NCBI RefSeq assembly: GCF_019697375.1 | Contig: NZ_JAHCDI010000004.1 | Location: forward strand, 3,769,324 to 3,833,323 | Source: Micromonospora tarapacensis | Lineage (GTDB): Bacteria > Actinomycetota > Actinomycetes > Mycobacteriales > Micromonosporaceae | Reading direction: 5' to 3' | DNA length: 64,000 bases | Shown here: positions 59,234-64,000 of the stretch, piece after piece | Layout: each line of letters starts with the position of its first letter | Numbering within the stretch: position 1 is the first letter of the stretch | Notes under the pieces: generated by a model | What the model was told of the DNA's origin: nothing | The model's input: only the letters and a program-made list of their open reading frames with translations | Databases searched by the model: none | Program-made: the position numbers and the translations under genes

Positions 59234-59867
59234 TAGATCTCCGATCCATGGGAAAACGAACAGGCCGACTCAAGATCTGGGCCTGGATCAGCTGCAGCGG
59301 CCACGAATACGCACCCGGCCTTCAGCGACGAGTCGGGACCGCGACGCACGAGCGGCAGAACTCCGCCCGCAGGCACGCGAGCAAACCGGCAGGCGAAGGA
59401 AGCATTGACGTCCAGATACTGGTACGAGGTTCTGCGCATTCCCCAACGCCATTGGGGGGGGACACGGACCCGTCTACGTTAACTGCCCGAAACAAACTTG
59501 CGACAAAGGGCTCACCGCCTATACCGAGGCGGCTCCGGAAAGTGTGCCGCAAGGCATGATCGATGTCAATGCTCTGAAGTTGCCGGCACACCCACAACGC
59601 CGCCGGCTTTCCCAGGCTCCGCCTCGACCCTCAGCACGCAGGTCCGGTTCCTCGACAGCGAAGGCGTGGGGGCCGCGGGCTCACAACCCTTCGGTCGAGT
59701 CGCCGAATTTCATGCAATGGTGTCGATGAAGTTGAAATGTCACCTTGGCCGAGCTGTGAGCCGCGGTCACCGGCTAACCGGCCCCGGGGCGCAGACGAGG
59801 CCCCTACCTGAGATCCCCCGCTCTTCGGTAGGAGATTTTCCGGTCTTATTCCCAATACGGCGACGCG

Positions 59868-59904
59868 ATCGGCCCGTAACGCACACGCTTTGCGGGCCGA
59901 TTTT
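59868..59904 (+). terminator. Rho-independent-type terminator or attenuator
   Basis: ATCGGCCCG (59868-59876) pairs with CGGGCCGAT (59893-59901) and is followed by TTTT. It sits about 30 nt before a short plus-strand frame, so it could be an attenuator for a gene now lost. Confidence 0.5.
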
Positions 59905-59932
59905 CGTGCTCGTCGAACACAGAAGGCTGACT

Positions 59933-59992
59933 ATGAACACCGCTGTCACGCGCGCAGCGCGCGATGCCGGACCCCGGACCGCGGATGGCTGA
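59933..59992 (+). CDS. Short 19-aa frame of uncertain meaning
   Basis: ATG at 59933 behind GAAGG begins a 19-codon frame (MNTAVTRAARDAG...) that stops at 59992. It could be the surviving N-terminus of a lost gene or a regulatory leader frame. No homology was recognised. Confidence 0.2.
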   Translation: MNTAVTRAARDAGPRTADG

Positions 59993-60180
59993 TCCGGCAA
60001 GCCTGAGTCCCCCTGCTTTTATGCAGTGGCTACCTGCTGCCGGCCGACGTAGACCAGCAACTGGCCGGAGGGATCCGGCAGTGATCCGGCAGGTTCGGCC
60101 TGCACGGCGTCGAGCACGACACGGGCCAGCGATGGGGCCTCGAAAACGTGGGCTGGAGGCGGCCCATCCGAGCCCACACA

Positions 60181-60222
60181 TGAGCAAGGCCGCACAGCCA
60201 AATGGCAGTGCGGCCTTGCTCA
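60181..60222. terminator. Perfect 14-bp hairpin next to transposase remnant
   Basis: TGAGCAAGGCCGCA (60181-60194) is exactly mirrored by TGCGGCCTTGCTCA (60209-60222) around a 14-nt loop. It lies just beyond the stop of the transposase remnant and could be its terminator. Confidence 0.6.
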
Positions 60223-60233
60223 CAGGTGACTGG

Positions 60234-60348
60234 TCAGGTGGTCGCTGCGTCGGTGGGTAGCCAGGGACGGCCGGCGGCGAGTTCGGTGAGGGCGTTCATG
60301 ATGTTGCGGCCGTGTGCGGTGGCGGTGGCGAGGTAGGAGCGGATCAGC
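60234..60348 (-). pseudogene. 3' end of an IS66-type transposase
   Basis: The minus strand reads IRSYLATATAHGRNIMNALT then ELAAGRPWLP and stops at 60234. The R-S-Y-L-x-T-A...G-R-N...L...G-x-P-W-L-P pattern is that of IS66-family transposase C-termini. Only about 37 codons remain; the frame then joins sequence that reads as the regulator on the plus strand. It is an insertion or recombination scar. Confidence 0.6.
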
Positions 60349-61163
60349 TTCCGTACCTCATCCACGACTGCCTGACCGCCACCGAGGCCTACGACGGAGA
60401 CGACGGCCAGCGCGCACACGCGATGACCGCCTACGCCCACCAGCTCGCCGCGCTGTTCCTCACCAAGCTCGGCGAAGGCGACCTCGCCTGGACCGCGGCC
60501 AGTCGAGGACTGGCCGCCGCCAACGCCAGCGACGACCACGTCGTCATCGGCTCGCTCAGCCGCTCCGCCGCGCACTCTCTGATCGCGATCGGCGAATACG
60601 CGCAGGCCCGAGGCCTCGCTGCCACCGCAGCACAGTTCCTCGAACCACGGCTGACCAAGCCCACACCGCAGTTGCTGTCGGTCTACGGCAGCCTGCACCT
60701 CGTATGCGCTCTCGCCGCCGCCCGCGACGACGACCGCGCCTCCGCGGACACCCGCATCGCCGAAGCCGACGCCGCTGCGACCCAGCTCGGCACCGACGCC
60801 AACCACGTCTGGACGGCCTTCGAACCCACCAACGTGTCGATCCACAAGACGACCGCGGCGATGGAACTCGGCAACGTGCAACGCACCATCGCCATAGGTA
60901 CCCCACTCGATACCGGTGCCCTGCCCATCGAGCGGCAGGCCCGCCACGCCATCGAGACCGCGCGAGCGCTGGCGCGCTGGAACCGCATCGACGACGCCCT
61001 CGGCGCACTGTTGGACGCGGAGGTCATCGGCCCAGACCAGGTGCGCTACCACCGGCTCTCCCGCGACCTCGTCCGGGACATCCTCATCCGCCCCCGGCCG
61101 CCCCGACTGGCCGTCGAACTCAGCGAACGGATGGGCGTCCGGTCGGGTGGACCGCGCTGGTAG
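60345..61163 (+). pseudogene. Truncated helix-turn-helix/TPR transcriptional regulator (C-terminal part)
   Basis: About 272 codons of the C-terminal TPR region of an actinobacterial XRE-type regulator: LPYLIHDCLTATEAYDGDDG, LTKLGEGDLAWTAASRGLAA and LGTDANHVWTAFEPTNVSIH. The N-terminal helix-turn-helix is missing because the sequence joins the transposase remnant at about 60345. A GTG at 60312 could still start translation inside the remnant, but the DNA-binding domain is lost, so function as a regulator is unlikely. Confidence 0.7.
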
Positions 61164-61169
61164 CCGTCG

Positions 61170-61844
61170 TCAGACCAGCCGTCTCGTATAACCGGCCGCC
61201 ACCAGCCGCTCGAAGGCGGCCCGCACCTCGTCCGGCATCTCCTGTGGGATCGCGAACCCCCGCTCGGCGTACACCTCGATCCGCTGGGTGTCACCGACCA
61301 GCATCTCCACCACCCGCCGCGGGTCACCGATGCTGCGCACGTAGTCATCGAGTGCCAACGGGTTCGACGCGCACACCACGTCGACCTCCGGCCACATCAG
61401 CCTGCAAGTGGCGTACGCCCGACGCTGCTGGTACGGCCGCGACATGATCAGCACTGACCGCACCGGGATACGCCGTTCAGCCAGGAGCTGCCGGCTGTAC
61501 TCCAGGTTCTGGGCGGTGTTCGTCGCCCGTGGCTCCACAAGAATCGAGCCTGCCGGCACGCCCTGCTCCATCGCGTACTCGCGGTAGTGCACGGCCTCGC
61601 CGCGAGGGAATCGCTCCACAGTCGTCGGCGCGTTCGCCCCGGTGAACACGATCCAGGGAAACAATCCCTCGTGGAACAAGCGCGTCGCGATCACCGCGAC
61701 ACCAAGGTCATGGCTGCCCAGCCCGATCCCCACGTCACACGGCCGCACCTCGTGGCCCATGTCGTGGTAGCGCCACAGCGTCTCCACCTCGACACGGATC
61801 TCGTCAGGGATCGACTCAGCCGGCGCCGCCGCGTGCTGGTTCAT
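61170..61844 (-). CDS. YdcF/DUF218-family protein
   Basis: 224 aa. The DUF218 core has DVGIGLGSHDLGVAVIATRL, IVFTGANAPTT, RATNTAQNLEYSRQLLAERR and VLIMSRPYQQRRAYATC. The family covers SAM-binding YdcF and envelope proteins such as SanA and ElyC; this one has no signal peptide, so a cytoplasmic role is likely. Start ATG 61844. It is convergent with the truncated regulator and lies 22 bp after a small antitoxin-like gene. Confidence 0.83.
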   Translation of the reverse strand: MNQHAAAPAESIPDEIRVEVETLWRYHDMGHEVRPCDVGIGLGSHDLGVAVIATRLFHEGLFPWIVFTGANAPTTVERFPRGEAVHYREYAMEQGVPAGSILVEPRATNTAQNLEYSRQLLAERRIPVRSVLIMSRPYQQRRAYATCRLMWPEVDVVCASNPLALDDYVRSIGDPRRVVEMLVGDTQRIEVYAERGFAIPQEMPDEVRAAFERLVAAGYTRRLV

Positions 61845-61866
61845 CAACAGGTACCAGGCAGGACCG

Positions 61867-62061
61867 TCACCGCAGCCCCTCGTCGGTTCTTCCCAGTGCC
61901 GCCAGGCCCGCCCTCGCTACCTCCAGCGGCACGACAGCGGCGACCGCTTCATCCTGCTCGCTGAGGTAGACGACCTGCCCCTCACGAACACTCCGCAGCA
62001 GCTCAGGCAGCAAAGCCGAGACCGGGAGGTCATCCGGCGTGGCGTAGGTCCGGTCCGTCAC
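61867..62061 (-). CDS. Phd/YefM-type antitoxin-like protein, orphan
   Basis: 64 aa, GTG start. The segment LLPELLRSVREGQVVYLSEQ then DEAVAAVVPLEVARAG matches the C-terminal two-thirds of prevent-host-death antitoxins, with a short N-terminus. No toxin gene is adjacent: downstream is the DUF218 gene and upstream is a beta-helix remnant. It may be an orphan antitoxin or a generic small regulator. Confidence 0.6.
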   Translation of the reverse strand: MTDRTYATPDDLPVSALLPELLRSVREGQVVYLSEQDEAVAAVVPLEVARAGLAALGRTDEGLR

Positions 62062-62277
62062 CGGTCATGGTCGCGGTCTTCGTCCGGACCACGTCCCAGG
62101 CGCGCTGTAGCGTCCTGAACGGTGCGGCGAGCGTGCCCGGGTTGGCGTCGTTTCCGCCGGGTGCGACGTACAGCGTCTCCTGGACTGCAGCCAGAGCCGG
62201 AGCCTGGTCTGCGAACACGGCTGGCAGCGCGGCGGAGACGAACACCGCCAGCGCAAGTCTTCCGGCACGGACAACAG
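62059..62277 (-). pseudogene. Truncated N-terminus of a second secreted beta-helix protein
   Basis: The minus strand encodes a signal-peptide-like stretch (LALAVFVSAALPAVFADQ) and then [20 protein letters not shown] and FRTLQRAWDVVRTKTATMTG, which follows the N-terminus of the 899-aa beta-helix protein at 27302-30001 almost residue for residue. Similarity stops exactly where the antitoxin-like gene starts (GTGAC). Only about 70 codons remain. Confidence 0.75.
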
Positions 62278-62446
62278 ATCTCGTCTCTTCTCCTCTCCCT
62301 CCGCTCCCGTCGACGGACCGTGCCTCGCCGAGGCGGTACGCCCCGTGTACGCCACAGTCGGGCCGTCACCCGGAGGCCATTGAGATACCGCGCCGCGCAA
62401 TGGGCACGGGCCCGCCCTCGGCGTACGCGCGGTCGGGTGTGCCAGG

Positions 62447-63889
62447 TCAGGCGTTCTGCACCTGCCACTTCTGGTTGTCGCCGCCCCAGCATGCCCAGAG
62501 CTGGACCTTCAAGGTGGTGGTGTTCACGTCCAGGCAGAGGCCGGACTGCGCGCCGCGGATCGTGCCGTCGCCGCCGATCGTCCACCGCTGGTTGTCGCCG
62601 CCGTTGCATGCGTACGTGCCGACGACGGTGCCGTTCGCCGTCCCCCGGTTGTACGCGTCGAGACACCGCTGGCCGGCAAGAGCGGTGATCTGGCCACCGG
62701 TCGTCACGGTCCACCGCTGGGCGGCGGTGTCGTTGCAGGCGTACACCTGGACCTGGATGTTTGCGGTCGTCGCGCCGGGGATGTCCAGACACTGCCCGGT
62801 GCCCACGTTCCGCAGCCGGCTCACCCGGTCCGGTGTGCCGCCGTCGGTCAGGCCCCAGGCGTACCGGAGGCGATCGAGACCGCTGGCGTTGGGGGTGCTG
62901 AGGGTGAGGTTGGTGCCGGTGCCGTGCAGCTTCTGCATGGCGTACCAGTCGTCGCCCTGGCCGGCGGTGACCTTGCCGCCCAGGGCCGGCCAGTAGATCG
63001 AGCCGATCCGCAGTTCCCGCAGCACATCGGTGGTGGCGCGAAAGTAGCGTACGAAGTTGTCGGCGCTGGCGGCGTCGTGGTAGTTGAGCCCGGTGTCCAT
63101 CGGCGCGCCGAACTCGTCCATCACGGTACGGGCGGCGCAGGAGCCGATCGCGTCCCTCAGGAACGCCACCCACTGGTCGTAGGTCTTCGCGCCGCTGAAG
63201 AAGGTGTAGTGGTGCAGCGACACGATCGTCCCGTCGAGCCGGCGGTCGGCGCACATCGACTTGATGTCGGTGTTCAGGCCGGCACCGCTGACGAAGACCC
63301 GGTGGCGGGGTATCGACGGACGGGCGGTGAGCCAGTTGTTGACCACGTTCGCCCATTCCGCGGCGCTGTGCCCGCCCGGCTCGTTCATCGGCTCGAAGTA
63401 CACCAGGTCGTTGCTGCCGTACCTGGCGACCACGGTGTCCCACATGGTGTTGAAGGCGGTGGTGTTGACGATCCGACCGCCGCTGGCGGCCACGCCGTCC
63501 TCCCAGTAGGAGAGGACGACCTTGAGGCCCTTCGCGGTGGCCGCGTCGATCGCACCGGTGTACGCGTTCCACCAGCTCGTACCGACGGTGTAGGTGTTGA
63601 TCGGCAGCCGGACCGTGTTGGCGCCCAGGTTGGTCTGGAAGCCGGTGTAGATCGCGTTGGCCTTGGCCACCACCGTCGCGTAGCTGTCGGAGCTGCTCAG
63701 CCCGTGCAGGACCAGCGGTCCGCCGTGGAAGTTGTCACCCAACCTGGCCCAGTTGACACCACGGAACTGGCTGGTGTCGGCGGCGGCGGGTGAGGCACCG
63801 CCGAGCACGGCAGTCGGCACCGCCACGAGAGCGGCCAGGGCGCAGGTGAGCATCCGGCCCAGGTAGCGAGGTGAGCGAGAGCGGAACAT
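62447..63889 (-). CDS. Secreted GH5 glycoside hydrolase with C-terminal ricin-type lectin domain
   Basis: 480 aa. Signal peptide 1-37 (LTCALAALVAVPTAVLG, cleavage near SPAAA). The GH5 barrel (about 40-340) has the acid/base Glu in VYFEPMNEPGGHSA and the nucleophile Glu in RTVMDEFGAPMD. CBM13 (about 350-480) has repeats ending AQRW, NQRW and NQKW. The start ATG 63889 follows AAGGGAACGACA. Likely an endoglucanase, mannanase or related beta-glycanase; substrate not determined. Confidence 0.9.
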   Translation of the reverse strand: MFRSRSPRYLGRMLTCALAALVAVPTAVLGGASPAAADTSQFRGVNWARLGDNFHGGPLVLHGLSSSDSYATVVAKANAIYTGFQTNLGANTVRLPINTYTVGTSWWNAYTGAIDAATAKGLKVVLSYWEDGVAASGGRIVNTTAFNTMWDTVVARYGSNDLVYFEPMNEPGGHSAAEWANVVNNWLTARPSIPRHRVFVSGAGLNTDIKSMCADRRLDGTIVSLHHYTFFSGAKTYDQWVAFLRDAIGSCAARTVMDEFGAPMDTGLNYHDAASADNFVRYFRATTDVLRELRIGSIYWPALGGKVTAGQGDDWYAMQKLHGTGTNLTLSTPNASGLDRLRYAWGLTDGGTPDRVSRLRNVGTGQCLDIPGATTANIQVQVYACNDTAAQRWTVTTGGQITALAGQRCLDAYNRGTANGTVVGTYACNGGDNQRWTIGGDGTIRGAQSGLCLDVNTTTLKVQLWACWGGDNQKWQVQNA

Positions 63890-63932
63890 TGTCGTTCCCT
63901 TCTGTGCGGTGCCGACTGTCGTGCTCATCAGC

Positions 63933-64000
63933 TCAGGCCCGGGCCCAGCGCTGGTTGGCGCCGCCGTGGCACCCCCACACGATCACCGCGGAGCCGTTGG
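63933..64000 (-). CDS. C-terminal end of another ricin-domain secreted protein (partial)
   Basis: The last 22 codons of a minus-strand gene read NGSAVIVWGCHGGANQRWAR-A and stop at 63933. The Trp-x-Cys-His-Gly-Gly-x-Asn-Gln-x-Trp pattern is a CBM13 repeat like those of the beta-helix and GH5 proteins. The rest lies beyond the window edge. Confidence 0.8.
   Translation of the reverse strand, partial: NGSAVIVWGCHGGANQRWARA

Larger units (their letters stand above)
59234..60233. other. 1-kb gene-poor region at the head of the GT1-Rieske operon
   Basis: No intact gene seen on either strand. It should contain the promoter of the minus-strand GT1-Rieske operon. GC content is visibly lower than the flanks around 59480-59560 and 59720-59860. 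It contains a terminator-like hairpin (59868-59904), a 19-codon plus-strand frame (59933-59992), several GATCCGGCA repeats (about 59990-60095) and a perfect 14-bp hairpin (60181-60222). Confidence 0.5.

Noticed and set aside
59240..60230. A hidden complete gene in the 1-kb gap
   Set aside because: All frames on both strands are short or of low-complexity composition with no ribosome site or motif. Only regulatory-looking repeats and a scar were supportable.

Overview
The window is high-GC actinobacterial DNA, most likely from Micromonospora or a close relative in the Micromonosporaceae. The evidence is frequent GTG starts, extensive 1-8 bp start/stop overlaps, secreted enzymes with C-terminal ricin-type (CBM13) lectin domains, many TetR, GntR, SARP and two-component regulators, and a TPR-type regulator fragment of a kind common in that family. 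No rRNA gene, intact tRNA or CRISPR array was seen. The genus is an inference.

Layout. 0-7.1 kb: alpha/beta hydrolase with divergent TetR gene, a furA-katG peroxide-defence operon, a GNAT remnant, and a divergent quinone reductase/GlxA-type regulator pair. 7.1-18.4 kb: a galactoside catabolic locus. One arm is an ABC importer plus GH36 alpha-galactosidase. The divergent arm is an SDR dehydrogenase, GntR regulator, galactonate dehydratase, mutarotase-like protein, KDPGal aldolase, KDPGal kinase and SMP-30 lactonase. Together these amount to the oxidative De Ley-Doudoroff route from alpha-galactosides to pyruvate and glyceraldehyde 3-phosphate. 18.4-27.2 kb: an eight-gene operon (GT2, DUF2064 transferase, methyltransferase, membrane-bound molybdopterin oxidoreductase, membrane protein, response regulator, histidine kinase), divergent from an epimerase, a large membrane protein and an MTA phosphorylase. 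27.3-37.7 kb: a secreted beta-helix/ricin protein, a NarL-type two-component system with a membrane serine hydrolase, small membrane proteins, a second TetR pair and an aldo-keto reductase. 37.8-50.1 kb: a glycan or glycolipid locus with two GT4 and two GT2 genes (each pair paralogous), a UbiA-type polyprenyl-phosphate transferase, an epimerase, a VanJ-like membrane phosphatase, a flippase-like protein and a SARP/NB-ARC regulator. 50.2-60.3 kb: a strip coded wholly on the minus strand between a tRNA-Lys 3' fragment and an IS66-type transposase scar, holding two ABC half-exporters, a GT2, a Cys-rich protein, a carboxymuconolactone-decarboxylase-like protein, a two-subunit Rieske oxygenase and a GT1. 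I consider this the best candidate for an undescribed specialised-metabolite system. 60.3-64 kb: a truncated regulator, a DUF218 protein, an orphan antitoxin, a remnant of a second beta-helix protein, a GH5/ricin glycosidase, and the end of a further ricin-domain protein.

Sequence quality matters. Five genes between 8.5 and 23.5 kb are each broken by a one-base length change in a 3-4 nt G/C run. Each is restored to family length by one base. They are annotated as single genes with a broken frame. Sequencing error is more likely than five independent inactivations.
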